Positions 16,301 through 24,496 of a DNA stretch of 26,645 nt are shown here, one piece after another; position 1 is the first letter of the stretch, and each line of letters starts with the position of its first letter. The position numbers and the translations under genes are program-made. Where the stretch lies: the NCBI GenBank assembly GCA_964402995.1, contig CAYOEA010000013.1, forward strand, positions 1 through 26,645. Reading direction: 5' to 3'. The notes under the pieces are model-generated. The model was not told where the DNA came from, ran no database searches, and saw only the letters and a program-made list of their open reading frames with translations. Source of the DNA: GCA-2686295 sp964402995 (GTDB taxonomy: Archaea; Nanobdellota; Nanobdellia; Woesearchaeales; GCA-2686295).

Positions 16301-17848
16301 TTATTTAGAATATAGTCTATAAAGATTTATCTCAGTGTTATTTGTTTTTTTATACTTATAATTATCCATGATTAAATTACAAGTTCCTCTCGATTCACAA
16401 TACCCATCATGGATAAAATATATGCAATCTTGAGAAAATACTTCTGGATTTTTTGAAAAATTATTCAGGTTTGAAGACTCAAATCGGTCAAAATAATCAA
16501 AAAGAAGAGGTTCTTCACAAACAAAAAGACACCCATCATCATACTGTAAAATTACAGAATCATATCTTGTAAAAATATTTGAAGCGTCAGTCATAGAAGT
16601 AAAACTATGAGGTAAAAAAAAGACTAGAACTAAAATTATCACTAAGAATAAAAGAATCTTTTCTGAAAAATGATTTGATAAAAGAGAGATTATTCTCAAG
16701 ATAATAAAAGACGCTAAAATAGCCACAATTGGAATAAAGGATATAAAATAACGTTCTTGTCCCTTAAAATAATTGCCTGCAATAATAGTTATAAATGAAG
16801 CTGCAAATATCGCAAGTAAAAATAAGACTTCTTTAAAGTTATTCTTCCTAATAAAAATTAAAGATAAAATTATAATTGCAAATAAGATAATAAGATAATT
16901 AAGTTTTGATAATATTTTCACCGCATCAAAAAAATTTAATATAATATTTTGAAGAGATAAACCAACAGATCCATCAAATGACTGCACAGTAAAAATAGTT
17001 AGTTTGACAACAATAAAAGATACTAGTAAAACAGGATAGGCAAGCCAAGACAAAAAATTATATTTCTTTGATATTAGCAAATAACAAATATAAATAGGCA
17101 ATACAACAATTCCTTCAAAACGTGCAAGGATTAAAAGAAGAAACGATGAATAAAACATAAAAGGAATATTTCTATCTTTTAAATCAAGAAAATAAATTAA
17201 AAATAATAAAATGTTTAGTAAAAAAAAAGTGACTCCTGATGCAGATACAGAAGTTGAAAGTGAAAAGGCAAAAAAGATTTTCTCAAAAGATAAAATTATA
17301 ACTGATAAAAATGCAATTTTTGTATTCTTGAAAAGTAAAAGAGAAATAAAGAATATAAAAAAAACTGTTAAAGAAGTAAAGAATGATGTGAAAATAAATG
17401 CTATGTTTAAACTTTCTCCAAACATCAGAAATATAACCGCGAAAAGTGATGCCCAACTAACATGATAATCCGTTGCTATACAAGACTCTTCAATTAAAGC
17501 AGGTTCACAAACAAGAGAATTCTGATAAAATGCGATGTTATGAGCCACGTTTAATAATTTAGGCTCATCAGTAATAACCATGATATTGTGATTTGAAAAA
17601 ACTTTAATTCCAAAAACTAAAATGAATATTAGAATTAAAATCGCTAAGTGTTTTTTTGAAATCTTTAACGTTGATTTAATTTTAGGCCAAGACTTAGAAA
17701 GGAAAATAAAGAAAATAATAAAACAGAAAATTGAAGCAAGATAGTTAATAGTAGATAAAATATAGACATTAGAACTAAAAATCAATTTTAAGATAAAAAA
17801 GAATAATACAAACAATATTGCATATAATAAATTTTTATTAAATTTCAT
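16301..17848 (-). CDS. GT-C glycosyltransferase, cysteine-marked subfamily
   Basis: This 515-residue membrane protein has about 11-12 spans. The first outer loop has MVITDEPKLLNVAHNIA (D94-E95, the acidic pair), followed by Cys114 and Cys123. The soluble tail contains DDGCLFVCEEPLLFDYF and later SQDCIYFIHDGYC. These features align by eye with the protein at 22130-23707 (same acidic pair, C-x8-C, DDCLVLSNDPLFASF) and more distantly with the one at 10356-11975. It begins 22 bases after the stop of the radical SAM gene upstream on this strand, with a weak SD (AAAGG) in the gap, so it ends a three-gene minus-strand unit. Polyprenyl-phosphate-dependent sugar transfer on the outer face is inferred from the fold. 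Confidence 0.75.
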   Translation of the reverse strand: MKFNKNLLYAILFVLFFFILKLIFSSNVYILSTINYLASIFCFIIFFIFLSKSWPKIKSTLKISKKHLAILILIFILVFGIKVFSNHNIMVITDEPKLLNVAHNIAFYQNSLVCEPALIEESCIATDYHVSWASLFAVIFLMFGESLNIAFIFTSFFTSLTVFFIFFISLLLFKNTKIAFLSVIILSFEKIFFAFSLSTSVSASGVTFFLLNILLFLIYFLDLKDRNIPFMFYSSFLLLILARFEGIVVLPIYICYLLISKKYNFLSWLAYPVLLVSFIVVKLTIFTVQSFDGSVGLSLQNIILNFFDAVKILSKLNYLIILFAIIILSLIFIRKNNFKEVLFLLAIFAASFITIIAGNYFKGQERYFISFIPIVAILASFIILRIISLLSNHFSEKILLFLVIILVLVFFLPHSFTSMTDASNIFTRYDSVILQYDDGCLFVCEEPLLFDYFDRFESSNLNNFSKNPEVFSQDCIYFIHDGYCESRGTCNLIMDNYKYKKTNNTEINLYRLYSK

Positions 17849-17870
17849 TTATTAACCTTTTAGTTAGTAG

Positions 17871-19322
17871 TTATTTATCAACCCACTTGTAACCATAAAT
17901 ATGATAATAAGGAACTAGATAACGCCAATCAAGACCATCCTTTATACCCCTAGTCATATAAGTTGCAAAGTTTGTGAAATATTCATGTTTATCAGTTGCA
18001 ATCATTTTTAGAAGACGTTTTCCGAAAGTTAAGAAATATGCCTTTCTTTGAAGCCACTCAACTTGAGTCGGACTAACATCTTTAAGTCTAACAACAGCAT
18101 TAAAAGTAATATTATCTGCTTTTGCCCAACGAGCTTTATCAACATGACCTCCATGTTGGATAATTTGATCCATACCTTCTTTTGTAAAAGGTTTGTAAAT
18201 AAAGAAAGCACTTCTAGCAGCGTTTAATTTTCTTGCCATATTAATAGTTTGATTAATAGTCTTTTTAGTTTCAGCAGGACCACCTAAAATATAAAATGCA
18301 GTAAAATCAATACCATTTGCTTTTGCTAATTTGAATATTTTTTTTATTTGAGGTGTTGAAATTTTCTTTTGGTAGATTTCTTGTCTAATATAATTATTTC
18401 CTGCTTCAATACCCACCCTTAGAAGTTTACAACCAGATTTTCCAAGAATCTCTAAACGTTCTTTATCTAAATTATCAATACGTGCAAATGTACTATAACC
18501 ATGAGCTCTAACATCAGTACTTTCTCTATATGCTTTTGAAAAATCTTTAACCCATTTAGGAGAAAAAGTAAATACTTCATCAAATATTTGAGCGAGTCTA
18601 ACGCCTCTAGGTTTATACTTTTCCCAAAGCAATGCTAATTCTTGAGCGTACTTTTCTGGATCTCTAAGTCTAAAATATGGACCCTTAACAGCCTTTGCAA
18701 TACCAACAGCATCACAGTAAGTGCAACGATATGGGCAACCACGAGAACCAATAACGTAAAGCATGCCTAAATAGTAAAAATACTTATCTAAATCTTCCCA
18801 TAAATTCCAATCAGGAACTGGCCAAGAGTCTAAATCTTTAATAAAACAACCTTGATTATTTGAATGAATTTCATTCTTTTTTTTGTCAACATACCAAAGA
18901 CCGCCAATTTGTTTTAAACCCTTTTTAGTTTCATAATTATCAAGAAATTGCATTAATGAATATTCTGCATCACCAACAAAAACATAATCAATATCTTTAA
19001 GCTCAACAGTATCTTTTGGATGAATAGATGCATGATATCCACCTACAACAATAGGAATGTCATAATGTTCTTTTATCTCTCTTGCAATTCTTTTAACATA
19101 CTGCATATACATGGTATTTGTAGCCATACCTATAATTTCAGGTTTAAACTTTCTAATTTCTTTATGAAGATGTTTTTTCCAATCTTTAGTATGAAAAGTT
19201 AAATCAAGAATTGCAGCTTTATGTTTTTCAGAAAGATTAACAATAGTTGCTAATTGAGTTATACCAATATCAAGAGCACTAAAATCTCCACCTAATAAGG
19301 CATTAATGAATTGAACTCTCAA
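17871..19322 (-). CDS. B12-binding-type radical SAM enzyme (TTG start)
   Basis: This 483-residue enzyme has a cobalamin-binding-type N-terminal domain (about 1-130: IVVGGYHASIHP, YVFVGDAEYSL) and a radical SAM domain with IGSRGCPYRCTYC (C196, C200, C203), then LLRVGIEAGNNYIRQ and FYILGGPAETKKT. The canonical DxHxxG is not evident. The start codon appears to be TTG: no Met lies in frame until about residue 66, well inside the domain, while AGGAGGT (19333-19339) sits ten bases upstream of the TTG. The upstream gene on this strand ends two bases before, so translation is probably coupled. These enzymes include methyltransferases and ring-forming enzymes such as BchE; the substrate here is unknown. 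Confidence 0.85.
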   Translation of the reverse strand: MRVQFINALLGGDFSALDIGITQLATIVNLSEKHKAAILDLTFHTKDWKKHLHKEIRKFKPEIIGMATNTMYMQYVKRIAREIKEHYDIPIVVGGYHASIHPKDTVELKDIDYVFVGDAEYSLMQFLDNYETKKGLKQIGGLWYVDKKKNEIHSNNQGCFIKDLDSWPVPDWNLWEDLDKYFYYLGMLYVIGSRGCPYRCTYCDAVGIAKAVKGPYFRLRDPEKYAQELALLWEKYKPRGVRLAQIFDEVFTFSPKWVKDFSKAYRESTDVRAHGYSTFARIDNLDKERLEILGKSGCKLLRVGIEAGNNYIRQEIYQKKISTPQIKKIFKLAKANGIDFTAFYILGGPAETKKTINQTINMARKLNAARSAFFIYKPFTKEGMDQIIQHGGHVDKARWAKADNITFNAVVRLKDVSPTQVEWLQRKAYFLTFGKRLLKMIATDKHEYFTNFATYMTRGIKDGLDWRYLVPYYHIYGYKWVDK

Positions 19323-19324
19323 TT

Positions 19325-20713
19325 TTAAACAAACCTCCTAATTTTAGACCACATTTTTCTTATACCGTTAATACTGATAAAATGTTTTAATATATAAGCC
19401 CAACGTTTCGGATGAGCGTAAAATTTGAAAAGAATTTCTAATTGAAACCTCTTAAGTTCTTTGAAAGTTAGATTTTCATCTTCAAAAGCTCTACTTTTGT
19501 AATAATCAAATTGAGAGAAATCACCAGTCATAGGATATTTATCTTTCATAATTTCATAAAGTTTTGAACCAGGTAAAGGAGTTGTAATAGATGCAGTAAT
19601 TTCAGTTGCGTTTAATGAAACTGCAAACTTTATTGTTTTCCTAATTTCCTCTTTAGTTTCAGTAGGAGCTCCAAGCATGAAAAAGCACAAACTTTGAATT
19701 CCAAGGAGTTTAAGATTATTTAATGCAATAGGAACATCTTTTACTTTTATTCCTTTTCTGTAAATGTCATTTAGAACTCTTTGAGAAGCAGATTCAACAC
19801 CTGTGTGAACCATTCTTAACCCTGCATCTCGCATCATGGTTAATTCTTCAATATCTAAAAGAGTATTAATCCTTGCATTACAAGCCCAATAAAGATTAAG
19901 TTTTTCAGATACTAAAAGATGGCAAAAACTCTTAACCCAATTTCCATCAATATTGAAAGTATCATCATGTAAAAAGAAACCACCAAGCTTAAATTTTTTT
20001 TTTAGAAACTTTAATTCAGCAATAACATTTTCAGGAGATCTATGACGTACTTTTTCTCCAAAAAGTTCTCTAAGATTTGGTTGACAAAAAGAGCAATTAT
20101 AAGGACAACCTCTAGAAGACATAATATTAGTGCCTCTAATTGTTGGATCAAAAGCATCTAATTGATGCCATTTCTGAATGTATTTTTCCATATCAACCAT
20201 GTCGACTGCAGGAAAGTCTAAAGAATCAAGATCTTGAATGTAAGGACGAGGAGGATTAGTAATCCAAGTTACAGATTCTTTACCTTTAGCTTTTGATGTT
20301 TTTTTGTAAACAACACCTTTCACCTTAGATAAATTTGGAAACTTATTTACTAAGTCAGCAACAGTAATTTCACTTTCGCCAGGAATAATTGCGTCTACAT
20401 AAGGCTTCACCGTTTCAGGCATAACTGTTGGATGTGGACCGCCAGTAAAAACAAAGCAACCATATTTTTTTGCAATTTTTGTAACTTTAACAAAATCATT
20501 ATACATCAAAGTATCAGTATAAATTCCTATCATATCTGGCCGTAACTTTTGAATATTCTTTTCAATATATTCAAAGGTTGGTTTAAAAGTAGTATCAATA
20601 ATAGAAACCTTAGCGTTAGTAGTTTTTTTAACATGAGATGCAATGCCACATATCCCTAATGGAGGGTCACCTGGTTGGTACTTCATTCTTGGAAAAATAA
20701 GCATTAATTTCAT
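19325..20713 (-). CDS. B12-binding-type radical SAM enzyme
   Basis: This 462-residue enzyme has the same plan as the one downstream. The N-terminal region (1-125) has the Rossmann-like marks FVFTGGPHPTVMPE and IIPGESEITVADLV. The radical SAM motif is SSRGCPYNCSFC (C203, C207, C210), followed by FFLHDDTFNID, MVHTGVESASQRVL, FFMLGAPTETKEE and ITTPLPGSKLYEIM, all usual for BchE/HpnP-like proteins. The C-terminus is basic (MWSKIRRFV). It heads a three-gene minus-strand unit; a TATA-like element (20746-20757) lies about 38 bases upstream of the ATG, leaving room for a short leader. Hopanoid or lipid methylation is one role of relatives, but the substrate here is not predictable. Confidence 0.85.
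   Translation of the reverse strand: MKLMLIFPRMKYQPGDPPLGICGIASHVKKTTNAKVSIIDTTFKPTFEYIEKNIQKLRPDMIGIYTDTLMYNDFVKVTKIAKKYGCFVFTGGPHPTVMPETVKPYVDAIIPGESEITVADLVNKFPNLSKVKGVVYKKTSKAKGKESVTWITNPPRPYIQDLDSLDFPAVDMVDMEKYIQKWHQLDAFDPTIRGTNIMSSRGCPYNCSFCQPNLRELFGEKVRHRSPENVIAELKFLKKKFKLGGFFLHDDTFNIDGNWVKSFCHLLVSEKLNLYWACNARINTLLDIEELTMMRDAGLRMVHTGVESASQRVLNDIYRKGIKVKDVPIALNNLKLLGIQSLCFFMLGAPTETKEEIRKTIKFAVSLNATEITASITTPLPGSKLYEIMKDKYPMTGDFSQFDYYKSRAFEDENLTFKELKRFQLEILFKFYAHPKRWAYILKHFISINGIRKMWSKIRRFV
19333..19339 (-). promoter_or_regulatory. Strong Shine-Dalgarno that supports a TTG start
   Basis: AGGAGGT on the minus strand is a near-perfect anti-SD complement and lies within the last codons (Arg-Arg-Phe) of the upstream radical SAM gene. 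It is ten bases before the TTG at 19322. It is the clearest SD among the minus-strand genes and is the main reason to accept the TTG start. Confidence 0.7.
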
Positions 20714-20745
20714 TTTATAAAAAGTTCAATAACAAAAAAGGTTCG

Positions 20746-20757
20746 ATATTAATAAAC
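20746..20757 (-). promoter_or_regulatory. TATA-like promoter for the radical SAM pair
   Basis: TTTATTAATATC on the minus strand is centred about 38 bases before the ATG at 20713. A start site about 25 bases downstream would give a leader of roughly ten bases. The sequence AAAGG just upstream could serve as a BRE. Evidence is only spacing and composition. Confidence 0.4.
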
Positions 20758-20778
20758 CTTTACGTGAAGCTCTCAAAT

Positions 20779-22065
20779 TTATTTAGATAAATCATCCTTA
20801 TTACCCTTATTTGATATTTCAGATAATATTTTATCAGCAGTAATAAGACCGCTTCTCGCTGCAGAATTCATAGTTCTAGTATTAGGATACATTCTGTAAA
20901 CACCAGTTAAGTAAAGCCAATTTGTAAGTTTTATTGGTAAATTCTTATAATTCATAGTGTAAATTGGCGAGCTATGAGGAACTTTAATTAGCTTTGTCCA
21001 ATTAGAATCAAACTTTGGCCAAATAGATTTAATATCTTTGATGAATAATTTCTTTAAACCTTCATCTTGTTTTTTTAGCAAAGAAGAATCATCCAAGTAT
21101 TTGAAAAAATAGTATAAGTTTTCCCCACCAATACCACCTTTTGGATTTAAAATTGTATGGTGAAACATACCGCCAAAAAAGTAATTTGGTTTAATGAAAA
21201 CATTCCAGTAATTCGGAGATAAATTATTTTTAGAACCTATAATAAAAGATATTAAAGGTTTATAATTAATTGATTCTAATAAGAATTTAGATTCTGAAGG
21301 AAGGTTGGATATTTCAGATAAAACTGGAGGAGGAAGAGAACTTACAACTAAATCCGCATTTAACACCTTTCGTTTTTTATTTAGAGTTAAACGAACTTTG
21401 CCTGATTCAATTTTATCAACAGTAGCATTAAGAATTATTTTCCCTTTATTTTCTAAAATAACATCACCCATAGAATCAATAAATGGTTGTAAACCAGTTT
21501 TAAGATACGCATATTTTTCATCATTTGAAGTTGCTTCATGTAATCGCTCACCAAACCAAGCAGCACTAACACTTGATAGAGAACCAAACTTAACTTTGGA
21601 TAAAGGAACAAAAAGAGTATCTGTAACTTTTGATCCAACAATTCTTCTAACCCATGAATCAGCATCAACTGACTGCAATGATTTCCAATTAGATCTTAGA
21701 GTTGTGATTACTCCAAGTATTCCAAGTCTGATTTTTGAGATGAAGTCAAATGGTTTGAAGAAAAGAATATCTAAAGGTGCATTAAGTTTGTAACGTTTTT
21801 TATCAAACCAAAAACAAATAGCTGACTTTTTCCAAATTAACTCTTTTTCAAAACCTAATTCTTTAACATAATCTAACATTAAATGTTCATTTGGAAGAAA
21901 ATGATGATAAGTATGAGGAATCAATTTACCTTCTTTTTCAAAAGAAGAAGCTAAACCACCAAGTCTAGAATATTTTTCAATTAAAGTTACGATGTGACCT
22001 TTTTTAGCAAGTTCTCTAGCGCAAACAATGCCAGACAAACCACCACCTAAAACAACTATCTTCAT
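20779..22065 (-). CDS. UDP-galactopyranose mutase/HemY-like FAD oxidoreductase
   Basis: This 428-residue flavoprotein has the dinucleotide-binding motif VVLGGGLSGIVCARELAKKG (7-12 is GGGLSG), the ribose-binding Glu30 after strand 2, and RLGGLASSF at 35-43, followed by THTYHHF-like residues 51-56. The C-terminal part has LTGVYRMYPNTRTMNSAARSG, the second FAD-contact region of amine-oxidase-fold enzymes. Members of this broad family (COG1232) occur in surface-polysaccharide loci beside glycosyltransferases and may rearrange or oxidise sugars; others are protoporphyrinogen oxidases or carotenoid desaturases. The start is the ATG at 22065; an in-frame TTG at 22077 is rejected because the TATA-like CTTTAAAAAC (22087-22096) is centred about 27 bases before 22065. 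The substrate remains uncertain. Confidence 0.8.
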   Translation of the reverse strand: MKIVVLGGGLSGIVCARELAKKGHIVTLIEKYSRLGGLASSFEKEGKLIPHTYHHFLPNEHLMLDYVKELGFEKELIWKKSAICFWFDKKRYKLNAPLDILFFKPFDFISKIRLGILGVITTLRSNWKSLQSVDADSWVRRIVGSKVTDTLFVPLSKVKFGSLSSVSAAWFGERLHEATSNDEKYAYLKTGLQPFIDSMGDVILENKGKIILNATVDKIESGKVRLTLNKKRKVLNADLVVSSLPPPVLSEISNLPSESKFLLESINYKPLISFIIGSKNNLSPNYWNVFIKPNYFFGGMFHHTILNPKGGIGGENLYYFFKYLDDSSLLKKQDEGLKKLFIKDIKSIWPKFDSNWTKLIKVPHSSPIYTMNYKNLPIKLTNWLYLTGVYRMYPNTRTMNSAARSGLITADKILSEISNKGNKDDLSK

Positions 22066-22086
22066 CAAATAAAACAAAAGTTGTAG

Positions 22087-22096
22087 GTTTTTAAAG
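22087..22096 (-). promoter_or_regulatory. Leaderless promoter for the flavoprotein gene
   Basis: CTTTAAAAAC-like sequence on the minus strand lies about 27 bases upstream of the ATG at 22065. This spacing fits a leaderless transcript and fixes the start at the Met that begins the FAD-binding motif. Confidence 0.5.
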
Positions 22097-22129
22097 TTTA
22101 CTAAGAATTACGACTATTATGAGAACTAA

Positions 22130-23707
22130 TTAAATCACAGACAGTATAGAGATAGAAGTCTTATCTGCAATTTCCCAAGATATCATTCTTTCTTGTTCAC
22201 CTACAAATGGAGTTTGACTCCTGGATAACTGCAAACTATCAGACATGTGGAAATACAAAATTTTTGCACAATTATAATCTGATTTGAAAAGATTATAATC
22301 ATAATTGGATAAAGAAATTATATCATGGTTAATAATGAAACTTGCAAATAAAGGATCATTACTCAAAACAAGACAATCATCAGGAATAGAAGAAGAAAAT
22401 GTTTCTGCTTCATCAAATAAATTCATTAATTCATTGGTTTTGGTTATAGATTCAAAATTTTGCACAGGAATTAAAAATAATACCAAACACAATAACAATA
22501 AGAAAAAAACACTAATCAGATTACTTGTGGTTTTAGAGTAGATAGATGAGGTCTTAATTTTCTCAATAAGCCAATCATAAAAAAAAGCAGAAAATAAAAA
22601 GATTACAGGAGATAAAATAAGAACATAACGAAAATTATTGACAGCTGCAAATCTTCCTGCAGGGTAAGAAGTTAAAAATAAAAATAAAGTTGCAAACCAT
22701 AAAATAAGAGGCAAGGACTTTTTATAATCTTTAAATGATAAAATTACACCCACTATTAACCCTAAAGAAATAACTATGTGAATAGATGAATGTGCAAATA
22801 AAAACTGCAAATTTCCTACGAATTGAATTAACAGAAAATGAATGTGCTCTGATAAAGATAAAGTCCAACTCTCAGTTTCAAGGGTGATTCCCCTAAATAA
22901 ATATTGAAAGAAAGGAATTGATAATAGTAATAGTAAGAAAGAAAAGCGAACATGACGAACAGGTAATATTTTCTTAGTATTTAATAAAAAATACAATCCA
23001 TAAGGCAAAATTAATAAGATATTTTCTATTCGAATATTTATTAAAAATGCGAAGAATAGAACGAATAAAAAAGCATCATATAGATTAAGTGTTTTGGTAT
23101 AATGAATGATTAATAAAAATCCAAGCATCGATAACAATAAAGAAATAATACTTAGAGCATAACTTCCAGATAAACGAATATGGAATGGTAAAGTTGCAAG
23201 CATCAAAGCAAACAATATAGATAGATTTAGTTTCTTAAATAAAGCAAATGCAAGAAAGAATCCAACTACGACAGATAAAGAACCCATAAGTGCATTAAAC
23301 AAAAAGATGATTGAATTTGATAACCCGAATGTTCTAAACAAAAAAGAATACAAAAAAGGAACTGCAGGAGGCCAAGCAGAAAATGAATTAAATAAACAAA
23401 TATCCGATCCAATTCGAGAAGCACACATACTGAAAGATTGATCAAGTGCAAAGTTCTCAGCCACATTTAAAAATACATATTCATCATGATAAATTTGCAT
23501 GTGAGGTGGCATAATAAATACACGCCAAACCAGAGCAAAAATGAAAATGAGCACTAAGAATACATAAAACTTATTCGGGATTGATTTAAATAAATTGTTT
23601 ATGAATTTAGCCCTAATAATATATAGTATAATTACAGCTAAAAAAATAATTAAAAGAAAGTAAAAGTAAAAACCGGTTAAAAAAGATTCGTTTAAGAAAA
23701 TGTTCAT
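22130..23707 (-). CDS. GT-C glycosyltransferase, cysteine-marked subfamily
   Basis: This 525-residue membrane protein has about 11-12 spans. Its first outer loop carries MQIYHDEYVFLNVAENFALD (D75-E76) and a C-x8-C pair (C95, C104), matching the protein at 16301-17848; the two also share a tail segment of the form D-C-L-x4-[DE]-P-L. A soluble C-terminal region of about 110 residues probably lies outside the cell. It is a separate minus-strand unit: a TATA-like ACATAAAAAG (23729-23738) is centred 27 bases before the ATG. It ends 64 bases upstream of the flavoprotein gene. It likely adds a sugar from a polyprenyl-phosphate donor; the acceptor is unknown. Confidence 0.75.
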   Translation of the reverse strand: MNIFLNESFLTGFYFYFLLIIFLAVIILYIIRAKFINNLFKSIPNKFYVFLVLIFIFALVWRVFIMPPHMQIYHDEYVFLNVAENFALDQSFSMCASRIGSDICLFNSFSAWPPAVPFLYSFLFRTFGLSNSIIFLFNALMGSLSVVVGFFLAFALFKKLNLSILFALMLATLPFHIRLSGSYALSIISLLLSMLGFLLIIHYTKTLNLYDAFLFVLFFAFLINIRIENILLILPYGLYFLLNTKKILPVRHVRFSFLLLLLSIPFFQYLFRGITLETESWTLSLSEHIHFLLIQFVGNLQFLFAHSSIHIVISLGLIVGVILSFKDYKKSLPLILWFATLFLFLTSYPAGRFAAVNNFRYVLILSPVIFLFSAFFYDWLIEKIKTSSIYSKTTSNLISVFFLLLLCLVLFLIPVQNFESITKTNELMNLFDEAETFSSSIPDDCLVLSNDPLFASFIINHDIISLSNYDYNLFKSDYNCAKILYFHMSDSLQLSRSQTPFVGEQERMISWEIADKTSISILSVI

Positions 23708-23869
23708 TAAATAAGAATAAGAAATCAGCTTTTTATGTTTTTCTAAAAAAGATGTCTTTTTTAAGAAATTAAATGAAAATGGTCAAAAATCAAAGTTAAA
23801 AACCCAAAGTTACCAATAGATTTAAAAAGAAAATAAATCTTTTATTTTAATACTCATGGAGGTTACAAA
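23708..23869. promoter_or_regulatory. Divergent control region with direct repeat and Shine-Dalgarno
   Basis: This is the longest gene-free gap in the window, at 162 bases. The minus strand has a TATA-like element at 23729-23738 for the GT-C gene. The plus strand has ATTTAAAAA at 23820-23828 and an SD, GGAGGT (23858-23863), six bases before the ATG at 23870, so this gene has a leader, unlike most here. Upstream of the plus TATA box, CAAAGTTA occurs twice (23791-23798 and 23805-23812), 14 bases apart, a possible regulator site. No small gene is visible. Confidence 0.5.
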
Positions 23870-24460
23870 ATGGCTAAAGATAAAAAAGAAAAACTTCTAA
23901 CACCTGGAAACATTATTCTTGGAGTTATAATTATAGCATTAATAGCAAGCATATTCATAGATTTCTCAGGAGATGGCAAACAAGCAAATGCATACGATGA
24001 TATAGGATGTCCTCAACCAATTAAAGGATTAATTGCATCAAATGTCGCATACATGTCAGGAGAAACTGTAATAACAGAAGATAGACTAATTAAACCTGAA
24101 CCAAATGAAACAGGAAAATATTCCATAACAGGAATTCTAAGAAACATTGGGGAAGAAGACATACTAATTAGAAACTTACTTTTAACAAAAGTTAATTTAG
24201 GATCAGGAGATGTTATTGAATTAACAATGCCTCTTCTAGTTAAAGCTAACTCAATCGCACCATTCGACATAAAAGTTCCAAGTGGAGATTATCACAAAAT
24301 TGATATGTACTCAACACCTTGCGAAGGAATGGTTTTGTTTCATGAACTAGGTGAAGGAGCAAAATACCAGTGGGAAATTGACTTAGAAACAGGCGATGAA
24401 GAAGTAGAAGTTCCAGAAGAAGATATGACTAACTTAACTGAAACAAATACTACTGAATAA
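23870..24460 (+). CDS. Membrane-anchored extracellular protein of unknown family
   Basis: I do not recognise this 196-residue protein. It has a short basic N-terminus, one hydrophobic segment (about 14-31) and then an outer domain of about 150 residues rich in alternating hydrophobic residues, suggesting a beta-sandwich. Two Cys (in DIGCPQP and STPCEGM) could form a disulfide. The tail (about 173-196) is acidic and carries two Asn-X-Thr sequons (NLT, NTT), with a third (NET) in the middle of the protein; these are candidate glycosylation sites. It is preceded by one of the best SDs in the window and has its own promoter. A surface component modified by the neighbouring glycan enzymes is an inference from position only. 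Confidence 0.7.
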   Translation: MAKDKKEKLLTPGNIILGVIIIALIASIFIDFSGDGKQANAYDDIGCPQPIKGLIASNVAYMSGETVITEDRLIKPEPNETGKYSITGILRNIGEEDILIRNLLLTKVNLGSGDVIELTMPLLVKANSIAPFDIKVPSGDYHKIDMYSTPCEGMVLFHELGEGAKYQWEIDLETGDEEVEVPEEDMTNLTETNTTE

Positions 24461-24465
24461 GCAAA

Positions 24466-24477
24466 TTTTTTTAAATA
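24466..24477 (+). promoter_or_regulatory. T-tract terminator overlapping a TATA box
   Basis: A run of seven T followed by AAATA lies five bases after one stop codon and is centred about 25 bases before the next ATG (24497). It could end the upstream transcript and also serve as the TATA box of a leaderless transcript for the downstream gene. Double use is inferred from position. Confidence 0.5.
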
Positions 24478-24496
24478 CTTTTTATTTTCTTATTTT

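Noticed and set aside
21305..21793. Open plus-strand frame of 162 codons inside the flavoprotein gene
   Set aside because: It is antisense to a gene with clear FAD-binding motifs, has no recognisable protein pattern and no promoter or SD.
22066..22077. Four-residue extension from a TTG before the flavoprotein
   Set aside because: The ATG at 22065 begins exactly at the first beta strand of the FAD-binding motif and matches the TATA spacing.
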